Below, in pieces: positions 15,222-23,272 of a DNA stretch of 35,019 bases. The stretch is from Moorella sp. UBA4076 (GTDB lineage Bacteria > Bacillota > DSM-521 > Neomoorellales > Neomoorellaceae), in the NCBI GenBank assembly GCA_002383405.1, contig DFYS01000099.1, positions 20,525 to 55,543 of the forward strand, given 5' to 3'. Each line of letters opens with the position of its first letter. Within the stretch, counting starts at the first letter, position 1. The notes under the pieces were generated by a model that had not been told where the DNA came from, ran no database searches, and worked only from the letters and a program-made list of their open reading frames with translations. The translations under genes were made by a program, and so were the position numbers.

Positions 15222-16699
15222 GCGCAACTCTTGTTTATGCCGCCATGTTTATCTATATTATCATTGCTACGGTTTTTGCCTTCATGTCCAAGAGAGGCAT
15301 GGGCAGGGGGATGACCGAATATTTCCTGGGCAACCGGGCCATGGGCGGTTTTGTATCTGCCCTGACCTACAGCGCTACCACCTACAGCGCCTTTATGATG
15401 ATAGGCTTGGCGGGTCTTACTTATACCGGCGGAGTTGGCGCCCTGGGTTATGAGCTACTTTATCTTTGCGGCCTGGTTCTGGCTGTTTATTTTGGTCCCA
15501 GGTTCTGGCTGGCAGGGAAAAAATACGATTATGTAAGTCCGACCGAACTTCTCGGGCACCGTTACGACAGCAAGGGAGTAGCTATATTAACCGCCCTGGC
15601 CTGCTGCATCTTCCTTATTCCATACAGTGCCGTCCAATTGATGGGGATAGGCTATCTGATGGAAGGCCTGTCCGGGGGAACTATTACTTTTATGACGGGA
15701 TTGATTATCGCCGTCCTGGTAGCTGTCTTTTGGGCCTTAATTGCGGGTCTCAGGTCGGTAGCCTGGACTGATGCCCTGCAGGCGTTATTGATGATAGTCG
15801 TTGCCATTGCGGTATTGCTGGTTGTGGTATACAAAGGGCTGGGTGGTTTTGGCGGGCTGTTTGCAGCTTTGGAAGCAGACGCCCCATCTCTGCTGGCGGT
15901 TACCCCTAAAGAAGGATATTTCAAGTTTAGCACCTTCCTGGGATTGAGCCTGCCCTGGTTCTTCTTCTGTATATCTAATCCCCAGGTGAGCCAGCGCCTT
16001 TATACGCCCAGGACCCTCAAAGACATGCGTGTCATGTTAATTGGATTCCTTATTTTCGGCCTGGTTTATACTCTGGTTTCAGTTTTGTGGGGCTTTTCCG
16101 CCAGGATGCTGATCCCGGGCTTATCCAAAGCCGACCTGGCAACCCCGTCCCTGCTGGCCTTACCTATAGTTCCCATGCTGCTAGCCCTGCTTGCCATGGT
16201 GGGTATTACGGCGGCAGCTATTTCTACGATTGACTCCATTTTCTTGACCCTGTCTTCGATGGTAGCGCGGGATATCTATAAAAACCTGGTTCCCAATGCC
16301 TCGGATGACTCTCAGCTGTTAGTTAGCAAGATCTTTATCCCCATCATTGCCATCGCTGCGTTCCTGTTTGCCCGCTTACAGCTGGGGTTGATTGCGGTTC
16401 TGTCGACCGCTGCATCTGCCGGTTTATTGGTGATGGTACCGGCGATCTTCGGCGCTTTCTTCTGGAAGAAGGGAACTTCCGCAGGGGTAATTGCCAGCAC
16501 CCTGATCGCGGGCGGCCTCAGCTTTTACCTGCAGTTCAGCGGTTTGCGTCCGCTGGGTTGGTGGCCCGGTATCTGGGCTATCATTGTCTCGATCATCCTG
16601 TTTGTGGGGGTCAGCCTGGTCACCCAACCGAATACTCAAAGAGCGGAAGAATTTATGGGTTACGTAAATAACAACTTAAAGCTGCATAACGCCATTTAA
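15218..16699 (+). CDS. Sodium:solute symporter (SSS family), candidate nicotinate importer
   Basis: A 493-residue polytopic protein with about 13 helices belonging to the SSS family (PutP/PanF type). Recognisable parts are the N-terminal NRAMGGFVSALTYSATTYSAFMM segment, the SxxSxxSxxxR-like region ITAAAISTIDSIFLTLSSMVARD (about 325-350), and FAMGWWxG-like LRPLGWWPGIWA near the C-terminus. An in-frame TTG at 15203 is also available. TTG 15218 is preferred because GGAGGG lies 7 bases upstream and it overlaps the DUF3311 stop. Its position between the sigma-54 promoter and the dehydrogenase genes suggests it imports nicotinate or 6-hydroxynicotinate. Substrate is inferred from context only. Confidence 0.88.
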   Translation: MSATLVYAAMFIYIIIATVFAFMSKRGMGRGMTEYFLGNRAMGGFVSALTYSATTYSAFMMIGLAGLTYTGGVGALGYELLYLCGLVLAVYFGPRFWLAGKKYDYVSPTELLGHRYDSKGVAILTALACCIFLIPYSAVQLMGIGYLMEGLSGGTITFMTGLIIAVLVAVFWALIAGLRSVAWTDALQALLMIVVAIAVLLVVVYKGLGGFGGLFAALEADAPSLLAVTPKEGYFKFSTFLGLSLPWFFFCISNPQVSQRLYTPRTLKDMRVMLIGFLIFGLVYTLVSVLWGFSARMLIPGLSKADLATPSLLALPIVPMLLALLAMVGITAAAISTIDSIFLTLSSMVARDIYKNLVPNASDDSQLLVSKIFIPIIAIAAFLFARLQLGLIAVLSTAASAGLLVMVPAIFGAFFWKKGTSAGVIASTLIAGGLSFYLQFSGLRPLGWWPGIWAIIVSIILFVGVSLVTQPNTQRAEEFMGYVNNNLKLHNAI

Positions 16700-16824
16700 A
16701 ATAAAGAGTGAATCATATTGCCTTATAAAAAAGGCGCCTAAAGAGGATAAAAACACTATTATCAAGAGGCACATGACCCAAGGCATGGGGAGATAAGGTC
16801 CTGAAGGAACTGGTTTAAATGATG

Positions 16825-16855
16825 GGCGCGGGAAGCTCAGGTGGGCGCCCGCGCC
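16825..16855 (+). promoter_or_regulatory. GC-rich hairpin before ndhF
   Basis: GGCGCGGG at 16825-16832 and CCCGCGCC at 16848-16855 form a perfect 8-bp stem with a 15-base loop, ending 30 bases before the ndhF start. No T run follows, so it is not a classic terminator. It could stabilise or insulate the ndh mRNA, or reduce readthrough between transporter and enzymes. It overlaps the alternative GTG at 16841, which argues against that start. Confidence 0.45.
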
Positions 16856-16885
16856 TATAAAACCTATAAAAAGGACGAGATAAAG

Positions 16886-17761
16886 GTGCTCAAGCTACAG
16901 GAATTTTGCCAACCGGTAGAGTTAAAGAAGGCCCTGGACCTACTGGCAGTTGCCGGAGACCAATTAAAGCCCCTGGCCGGCGGGACAGATCTTATACCTG
17001 CTGCTCGCCAGGGCGAATTGAAAATTAAGGGGTTCCTGGATCTTTCCCGGTTAGAGGAATTAAAGGGGATAAAGGAAGAGGGCCGGGAAATACACCTTGG
17101 CAGCCTGACCACCTTTAGCCAGCTGGAATTATCTCCATTAATCAAGGACCAGGTCCCTCTGCTGGCGGAAGCAGCGTCTACAGTCGGCTCGCCGCAGATA
17201 AGAAACCAGGGAACTATTGGCGGGAATATCGCCAATGCTTCGCCGGCAGCCGATACGGTAACAGCCCTGGTAGCCCTGGAAGCGCAGGCCAGGCTGGTTT
17301 CCAGCCAGGGAATAAGGGTGGTACCTGTCGATGAATTGCTGTGTGGCATGGGAGAGACCGGTATTCAACCCCAGGAAATTATCCAGGAGGTATTCTTTGC
17401 CATCCCGCCGCCGGAAAACAGAAACGGTTTTGTCAAACTGGGACGGCGTAAAGCCCTGGCTATCGCCAGGATGAATATGGCTGTGATTATTACCCTGGAG
17501 GACGGCGTCATAACCCGAGCCAGGGTAGCCCTGGGGGCCGTAGGCCCCAATCCCTACCGCAATCAGATCCTAGAAGGAGTGCTGGAAGGTCGGAAACCCT
17601 CACCCTCTTTACTTGAGGAGTTTACCAGCGAAGCGGAACAGGAAGTAGCGGCAAAGCTGGGTCCGCGGCCTTCCGCGCCCTATAAACGGGAAGCAATCAA
17701 AGGAATAGCGCGCGATTTATTATCCAGGTTGTTTTTTGGCAATGGTCAGGTGGTGGCATAA
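16886..17761 (+). CDS. ndhF: Nicotinate dehydrogenase, FAD subunit
   Basis: FAD-binding medium subunit of a molybdenum hydroxylase (CoxM / xanthine dehydrogenase family). In E. barkeri, NdhF passes electrons from the iron-sulfur subunit to NADP+. The 291-residue form starts at GTG 16886 with AAAAGGACGAG upstream, giving the usual N-terminus LKLQEFCQPVELKKALDLL. The frame is open to GTG 16841, but that start falls in a hairpin. FAD motifs are AGGTDLIP (residues 31-38) and the TVGSPQIRNQGTIGGNIANASPAADT block (99-124). The C-terminal CO_deh_flav_C domain is present. It directly abuts ndhS. The substrate is inferred from the full pathway downstream. Confidence 0.9.
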   Translation: MLKLQEFCQPVELKKALDLLAVAGDQLKPLAGGTDLIPAARQGELKIKGFLDLSRLEELKGIKEEGREIHLGSLTTFSQLELSPLIKDQVPLLAEAASTVGSPQIRNQGTIGGNIANASPAADTVTALVALEAQARLVSSQGIRVVPVDELLCGMGETGIQPQEIIQEVFFAIPPPENRNGFVKLGRRKALAIARMNMAVIITLEDGVITRARVALGAVGPNPYRNQILEGVLEGRKPSPSLLEEFTSEAEQEVAAKLGPRPSAPYKREAIKGIARDLLSRLFFGNGQVVA

Positions 17762-18256
17762 ATGGCAGCTTTTCATCTGGAAATGAAGGTTAACGGTGAA
17801 CTGGTGGCAGTAGATATCGATCCAGGGATGCGTTTGCTGGACGTTTTACGTGAGGTTTTACACCTTACGGGAACAAAAGAAGGATGCGGCGAGGGCGAGT
17901 GCGGCGCCTGTTCCGTAATCCTTGATGGCGAATTGGTGGATTCCTGCCTGGTAATGGCGCCCCAGGCCTATGGTAAAGAAGTAGTCACTATCGAGGGCGT
18001 TGCCGCTCTGGGGCAACTCCATCCCTTGCAGGAGGCTTTTATAGAGGCCGGCGCTGTCCAGTGCGGTTTTTGTACCCCGGGGATGATTCTGGCGGCCAAA
18101 GTTCTCCTGGATCACAACCCCAACCCTGATCGTCAGGAAATAGCCCGGGCGATTTCCGGCAACCTTTGCCGTTGCACCGGCTATAGCAAGATTATAAAGG
18201 CTGTGGAGATAGCAGCATCTAGAATAAAAGCGGAAGCAGGTGCTGCCAGTGATTGA
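17762..18256 (+). CDS. ndhS: Nicotinate dehydrogenase, 2x[2Fe-2S] subunit
   Basis: A 164-residue small subunit of a molybdenum hydroxylase carrying two [2Fe-2S] clusters. The plant-type ferredoxin motif uses Cys42, Cys47, Cys50 and Cys62 (CGEGECGAC...C). The second, all-helical domain uses Cys101, Cys104, Cys136 and Cys138 (CGFC and CRC). All eight ligands are present. ATG 17762 comes directly after the ndhF stop. The 3' end overlaps ndhL by 17 bases. It relays electrons from the molybdenum site to FAD. Confidence 0.94.
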   Translation: MAAFHLEMKVNGELVAVDIDPGMRLLDVLREVLHLTGTKEGCGEGECGACSVILDGELVDSCLVMAPQAYGKEVVTIEGVAALGQLHPLQEAFIEAGAVQCGFCTPGMILAAKVLLDHNPNPDRQEIARAISGNLCRCTGYSKIIKAVEIAASRIKAEAGAASD

Positions 18257-19523
18257 AAAAAATATTGTCGGCCAGTCAGTACCAAAGGTAGACGCTTTCG
18301 GAAAAGTAACGGGCCAGACGCGATATGCAGCTGATCTGGATATAGCGGGCGCCCTGCATCTTAAGGTCCTGCGGAGTAAAGTAGCCCATGGCCTGGTAAA
18401 GAAGATAGACACTTCCCGGGCCTTAAAGATACCTGGGGTAACGGCTGTATTTACCCATGCCGATATTCCCGGCAGCAATAGTTATGGTATTATCGTCAAG
18501 GATCAACCGGTCCTTACCAATAAAGTACGTTTTAAAGGTGATGCTATAGCCCTGGTAGCCGCAGAGGAAGAAAGCATTGCCGTAAAAGCACTGGATGCTA
18601 TTGCAGTAGAAATTGAAGAACTGCCGCCCCTGTTTGACATCCAGGCGGCTATGGCCGCAGGAGCCCCGGCCATTCATGACAATGGCAATGTCCTTACGGT
18701 AACGAAAATCAAAAGGGGTAACGTCGAAGCGGCCCTGGACCAGGCAGCTGCGGTAGTAAGCAGGCGGTATACCACCCAGAGGGTGGAGCACGGCTATATC
18801 GAAACCGAAGCCGGTATTGCCTACATGGAGAATGATATGCTGATTATTAAAGCAGGCACCCAGAATCCCCACTATGACCGCAGGGATGCAGCTCGTGTCC
18901 TGGGGCTTCCGATAAATAAAGTCCGGGTCATCCAGACGGCGACCGGCGGCGGTTTTGGCGGCAAACTGGATATTTCCGTTCAGTGTTTCCTGGGCCTGGC
19001 CGCCCTGAAGCTGGGGAGGCCGGTGAAGATAGTTTATGACCGCCAGGAATCCTTCGTGGCTACCGCCAAAAGGCATCCCTTCATTGTCGATTATACCAGC
19101 GTAGCAGCAGCAGACGGGCGATTGCTGGCGGTTAAAGCCAGGATTTTCGGTGATACAGGGGCCTACGCCTCTTATGGGCCGGCAACATTGACGCGGGCGG
19201 CGGTACACGCTACCGGCCCCTACGAGGTCCCCAATGTTGATCTAGAGGCCTTCTGTGTATATACCAATAACTCTTTCAGTGGTGCCATGCGCGGTTTCGG
19301 TACGCCGCAGATAGCCTTTGTTTTTGAGAGCCAGATGGATTTGCTGGCGCGAGAACTGAAAATGAGCCCCCTGGAAATCAGGCGGCGCAATGTTTTACGT
19401 CCTGGCTCGATTACTGCCACCGGGCAGGAATTAACCAGCAGCGTAGGCATTGCCAAAACCCTGGAGGCGGCCTGGGCCAGGGCCCTGGAAGTCATGCCCG
19501 GCCTGGGGGGTGATTGCAGGTGA
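18240..19523 (+). CDS. ndhL: Nicotinate dehydrogenase, large molybdopterin subunit (N-terminal half)
   Basis: A 427-residue protein equivalent to the first part of a xanthine-dehydrogenase-type large subunit. It contains the Ald_Xan_dh N-terminal domain (GQSVPKVDAFGKVTGQTRYAADL) and the first molybdopterin-binding segments (GGGFGGKLD, AMRGFGTPQ). The gene stops where related enzymes continue, and the rest is the next gene, ndhM. This L/M split is described for E. barkeri nicotinate dehydrogenase, a selenium-containing enzyme, and is a strong marker for identity. GTG 18240 or GTG 18249, both in frame, may be the start. The 3' end overlaps ndhM by four bases (GTGA). The Se/Mo content cannot be seen in sequence. 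Confidence 0.9.
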   Translation: MLPVIEKNIVGQSVPKVDAFGKVTGQTRYAADLDIAGALHLKVLRSKVAHGLVKKIDTSRALKIPGVTAVFTHADIPGSNSYGIIVKDQPVLTNKVRFKGDAIALVAAEEESIAVKALDAIAVEIEELPPLFDIQAAMAAGAPAIHDNGNVLTVTKIKRGNVEAALDQAAAVVSRRYTTQRVEHGYIETEAGIAYMENDMLIIKAGTQNPHYDRRDAARVLGLPINKVRVIQTATGGGFGGKLDISVQCFLGLAALKLGRPVKIVYDRQESFVATAKRHPFIVDYTSVAAADGRLLAVKARIFGDTGAYASYGPATLTRAAVHATGPYEVPNVDLEAFCVYTNNSFSGAMRGFGTPQIAFVFESQMDLLARELKMSPLEIRRRNVLRPGSITATGQELTSSVGIAKTLEAAWARALEVMPGLGGDCR

Positions 19524-20524
19524 AGAAGCGTGGTTTTGGCATCGGCTGTATGTCGTACGGCATTGGTAATACGGGTCTTCCCAACCCGGCCGGAGCTTTT
19601 GTCGATTTCCTCGATGATGGCACAGTTATCGTCCTGACGGGCTGTGCCGATATCGGCCAGGGGTCCAGTACCATTCTGGCCCAGATAGCAGCTGAGACTC
19701 TGGGAGTTGCCTTTGAAGATGTAGTTGTTGTGGCTGGGGATACAGGGGTGACACCGGATGCCGGAGCAACCTCGGCTTCCCGTCAGACGTATATTTCGGG
19801 TAATGCAGTTTTTGAGGCGGCCCGAAAGGCCAGGCAGGAGGTTATCGCCGGGGCTGCGGCTGTCCTGGGAGTGCCGCCGGAAGAGATCAACCTGAAAAAC
19901 GGCCGGGTATGGCATGGTGAAGAACCAACCAGTCTAAGCATTAAAGAAGTTATCTCTAAATGCCGGAGTGAAGGGATTTTAACCCTGGGTCACGGCTGGT
20001 TCAACCCCGCCACTACCAGACTGGACCCGGCTACCGGCCAGGGTATACCCTATGCCACTTATGCTTTTGCCACCCAGGTGGCCGAGGTCGAAGTGGACAC
20101 GGAAACAGGTATCGTCGAAGTTAAAAGAATAGTTGCCGCCCATGATGTTGGCCGGGCGATTAACCCGCAGAACGTCGAAGGTCAAATTGAGAGCGGTTGC
20201 AGTATGGGTATCGGCTACGCTCTTTTGGAAGAAGTAGTAGTTAAAGAAGGCGAGATTCAAAATCCGGCTTTTTCCACCTATTTAATGCCAACGGCTATGG
20301 ATGTACCGGAAGTATATCCGATAATTGTTGAAGAACTAGAACCAACCGGCCCTTACGGCGCCAAAGGGGTGGGGGAGCCGGCCCTGGTGCCCACGGCGGC
20401 GGCCATCACCAACGCTGTTGCCGACGCATTGGGACTCCGCTTTTATGATTTGCCGCTAACACCCGAAAGGGTTGTGGCCGAAATAAAAAAGTCCAGAGAG
20501 AAAAAGGAGGATGATGGTCAATGA
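19520..20524 (+). CDS. ndhM: Nicotinate dehydrogenase, medium molybdopterin subunit (C-terminal half)
   Basis: A 334-residue protein equivalent to the C-terminal half of molybdenum hydroxylase large subunits. It contains the molybdopterin-contacting GCADIGQGSSTILAQIAAE block and the motif AKGVGEPALVPTAAA, whose Glu corresponds to the catalytic glutamate of the xanthine dehydrogenase family. GTG 19520 is chosen as start because it forms the GTGA overlap with the ndhL stop; TTG 19514 is an alternative. It lies in a different frame from ndhL (-1), so the two are separate polypeptides and not a read-through product. Its stop overlaps ena by four bases (ATGA). Confidence 0.9.
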   Translation: MKKRGFGIGCMSYGIGNTGLPNPAGAFVDFLDDGTVIVLTGCADIGQGSSTILAQIAAETLGVAFEDVVVVAGDTGVTPDAGATSASRQTYISGNAVFEAARKARQEVIAGAAAVLGVPPEEINLKNGRVWHGEEPTSLSIKEVISKCRSEGILTLGHGWFNPATTRLDPATGQGIPYATYAFATQVAEVEVDTETGIVEVKRIVAAHDVGRAINPQNVEGQIESGCSMGIGYALLEEVVVKEGEIQNPAFSTYLMPTAMDVPEVYPIIVEELEPTGPYGAKGVGEPALVPTAAAITNAVADALGLRFYDLPLTPERVVAEIKKSREKKEDDGQ

Positions 20525-21684
20525 GCGTGGTGGTTATTACAAACATCGGCACCATAGTCAGCGGTGACATCAACCAGCCTCTGCTGGAGGGTAACACCAT
20601 TCTGATCAAAGACGGCTTGATTACTGCTGTGGGTGGCGAGGACATCCTCCAGGGAATAAGCCCGGAGGTGACAATCGACGCCGGCGGGATGACCGTAACC
20701 CCAGGACTGATTGACTCCCACGTTCACCCGGTGCTGGGAGATTACACGCCCCGGCAAAAAACGGCGGATTATATTTCCAGTTCCCTGCATGGCGGCGTGA
20801 CTACCATGATTTCCGCCGGCGAGGCCCACACCCCCGGGCGGCCCAAAGACCCGGCCGGCACCAAAGCCCTGGCTGTTTTAGCCCACAAATCCTTTGCTAA
20901 CGCCCGGCCGGCGGGAGTAAAAGTCCACGGCGGCGCCCTCATCCTGGAACCGGGCTTGACGGAAGCCGACTTTGCCGAACTGGCAGCGGCTGGTGTCTGG
21001 CTGGTAGGCGAGATTGGCCTGGGCGGTGTCAAGACGGCGGAACAGGCAGCGCCGATGGTGGCGTGGGCCCATAAGTATGGCTTCAAAGTAGCTATGCACA
21101 CCGGCGGCACCTCCATCCCGGGAAGTTCTACGGTTACCGCGGCCCAGGTGATGGCCACCAAACCGGATGTCGTTTCCCACCTCAACGGCGGCCCCACCGC
21201 CATCCCGGAGGAAGAGGTGGTGAAAATTATCGATGAGACTGATTTTGCGGTGGAAATAGTCCAGTGCGGCAACTTCCGCATCGCCGACCTGATGGCTAAA
21301 AGGTTGCAGGAACGCAACGAGCTGTACCGCCTGATCCTGGGCAACGACGCTCCTTCCGGTACCGGTATTATTCCCCTGGGCATCTTAAGGAATATCGCCT
21401 TCCTGGCCTCGGTATCCGGGATTCCGGCTGCCGAGGCAGTAGCGGCGGCTACGGGTAATACCGCCCGCGTCTACGGCCTTAACACCGGTGTTATCGCTCC
21501 GGGAAAAGAAGCCGACCTGGTACTCATGGACGCCCCCCTGGGTTCAGCGGGCAGGGATGCCCTGGCTGCCCTGGCTGCCGGCGACCTGCCTGGCGTAGCC
21601 CTGGTCCTGGTCGACGGGGAAATCAAGGCTGAAATCAGCCGCAACACGCCGCCGGCTACCAGAAAGGTAAACATAAAAAAATAG
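20521..21684 (+). CDS. ena: Enamidase (1,4,5,6-tetrahydro-6-oxonicotinate hydrolase)
   Basis: A 387-residue member of the amidohydrolase superfamily. In E. barkeri, enamidase hydrolyses 1,4,5,6-tetrahydro-6-oxonicotinate to (S)-2-formylglutarate and ammonia and uses an Fe/Zn site. The metal motif HxH is at His67 and His69 (DSHVHP). Other candidate ligands follow in the AMHTGG and VVSHLNGG segments, and the catalytic Asp is at 276 (GNDAPSGTG). The small N- and C-terminal beta domain is present (GVIAPGKEADLVLMDAPLG). The ATG overlaps ndhM (ATGA), so the two are coupled. The hydrolase assignment is firm; the specific substrate follows from its place in the complete pathway. Confidence 0.9.
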   Translation: MSVVVITNIGTIVSGDINQPLLEGNTILIKDGLITAVGGEDILQGISPEVTIDAGGMTVTPGLIDSHVHPVLGDYTPRQKTADYISSSLHGGVTTMISAGEAHTPGRPKDPAGTKALAVLAHKSFANARPAGVKVHGGALILEPGLTEADFAELAAAGVWLVGEIGLGGVKTAEQAAPMVAWAHKYGFKVAMHTGGTSIPGSSTVTAAQVMATKPDVVSHLNGGPTAIPEEEVVKIIDETDFAVEIVQCGNFRIADLMAKRLQERNELYRLILGNDAPSGTGIIPLGILRNIAFLASVSGIPAAEAVAAATGNTARVYGLNTGVIAPGKEADLVLMDAPLGSAGRDALAALAAGDLPGVALVLVDGEIKAEISRNTPPATRKVNIKK

Positions 21685-21760
21685 GATCTCTACGTCGCTA
21701 GACAACATTAATACCGGTGAAAACCTAGAAGCTATTCATTAGTGTAACCAGGAGGCCTGG

Positions 21761-23272
21761 ATGATGGTCAGGATTGACCTGGAACTATGCAACGGCTGTG
21801 GCCTTTGCGCCCGGAATTGCCCCCTGGAATGCATAACCATAGCCGAAAAAAAGGCCGTTATAGGGGCCGGGTGTTCTTCCTGCGGTATCTGTACCCGGGT
21901 CTGTAACCGGGGTGCGGCGCAAAAGGTAGATGAAGCTTATGCGGGGAGTGTCACCTGCAGCCATTGCCCGGTCCAGTGCCAGGTCCAGGAGGGCTTTACC
22001 GGCGCCTGCCGCCGTTATACCAATATTAAAGGGCAACTGGTCCGCAACCGGCCGCTGGTAACCAGCGTCCCCAAACCCACCCTGCCGCCACCGGAAATAG
22101 AATGGCCCTTAATCACGGCCATCGGTGCCGGGACCGAGTATCCCTGCCCGCGCCCGGCTCCCTATATCGTCCAGGGCCAGCGGGGCGGCATCGAGGTTGT
22201 AACCGTTGTTACGGAAGCTCCTTTAAGCTATAGCGGTATTAAAGTCAAGATCGATACTAACTTGCATATTGGCGAAGAAGGCGCCAGGGTGCGCCGCGAC
22301 GGCCAGGTAGTGGGGATGGTTGATACTGAGGAATATGGCTCCAAAATGCTCTATATCGGCGGCGCTAACCTCTTAACCGGCAAGTCGGGTTTTATGGCCG
22401 CCCGGACGATTGTCGACCTGGCCAACGGGCGGCGGGTGACCTTAAAGGTTGAAAACGGTGGTAAGCTGGTACTCCAGGTGGGGCACCGCCCGGTGATCGA
22501 CGGTCAGGAAGATACTACCATGCGGGTGGGGTGTGGCAGCGCCACCATCGGTCTCTTCGCCCGTGACCTGAAAGGGGTGGTGGATGAAGCCATTATCCTC
22601 GACCACCATATTATCGGCCTCTTTTCTGAGCACCTGGCCGGCCAGGAAGTCGGTATGACCTACAGTGGCGTCGTCCCGGCCGGGCGCAAGAGCACCCGCG
22701 GTCGATATTTCGGCGATCCCGGCAACGGTTGGGGAGGTACGGCCATTACCGACCCCCGCCAGGCCATCAAAGCCGTTGATATGAATGTCGCCAGGCCGGG
22801 GATGCGCATCCTCGTCACCGAAACTACGGCCCGTAAGGCGGCTCTGTTTGAGGTACAGCCTGACGGGGATGTCCGGGAGATACCCCTTACACCGGAGGTG
22901 CGAAAGGTAATCGAGCTTATTGCTTCCAACTGCGAGGAAGCCCGGGTGGCGGCCCTGTACGTCGGCGGTACCGGCGGTTCGGCCCGGGCCGGGGTGACTA
23001 CATTGCCGGTAGAGCTTACCAGGGCCGTCCACCGGGGTGAAATAAAACTGACCATCGGGGGAGCGCCGGCCATGCTTCTGCCCGGTGGCGGTATCAATTT
23101 CATGGTGGATGTGGAAAAGGTGGCTGCCCCGGAGGCCTTTTACTGGGTGCCGACGCCGGCTACGGTGGCTCCGGTGGAATATACCATGTTGAAGAGTACC
23201 TATGAACGTATCGGCGGCCACTTACACCGCCTGCGCTTTGTGGAAGAAGTTGTAGCCGGGGTCAGGGATTAA
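21761..23272 (+). CDS. hnr: 6-Hydroxynicotinate reductase
   Basis: A 503-residue iron-sulfur protein that reduces 6-hydroxynicotinate to 1,4,5,6-tetrahydro-6-oxonicotinate, with ferredoxin as likely donor. The E. barkeri enzyme has one [2Fe-2S], two [4Fe-4S] and a covalently bound flavin. Here residues 10-20 (CNGCGLCARNC) plus Cys24, and the nearby CSSCGICTRVC, make a two-cluster ferredoxin domain. A further Cys set (CSHCPVQC...C) around 66-83 could hold the third. The long C-terminal domain includes GCGSATIG at 257-264. ATG codons at 21761 and 21764 both suit the GGAGG at 21751. The stop overlaps the UPF0280 gene by one base. Confidence 0.92.
   Translation: MMVRIDLELCNGCGLCARNCPLECITIAEKKAVIGAGCSSCGICTRVCNRGAAQKVDEAYAGSVTCSHCPVQCQVQEGFTGACRRYTNIKGQLVRNRPLVTSVPKPTLPPPEIEWPLITAIGAGTEYPCPRPAPYIVQGQRGGIEVVTVVTEAPLSYSGIKVKIDTNLHIGEEGARVRRDGQVVGMVDTEEYGSKMLYIGGANLLTGKSGFMAARTIVDLANGRRVTLKVENGGKLVLQVGHRPVIDGQEDTTMRVGCGSATIGLFARDLKGVVDEAIILDHHIIGLFSEHLAGQEVGMTYSGVVPAGRKSTRGRYFGDPGNGWGGTAITDPRQAIKAVDMNVARPGMRILVTETTARKAALFEVQPDGDVREIPLTPEVRKVIELIASNCEEARVAALYVGGTGGSARAGVTTLPVELTRAVHRGEIKLTIGGAPAMLLPGGGINFMVDVEKVAAPEAFYWVPTPATVAPVEYTMLKSTYERIGGHLHRLRFVEEVVAGVRD

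Noticed and set aside
19500..19530. TGA at the ndhL end as a selenocysteine codon or frameshift site joining ndhL and ndhM
   Set aside because: ndhM is in a different frame and has its own GTG in a GTGA overlap; the E. barkeri genes are also separate, and its selenium is not selenocysteine.
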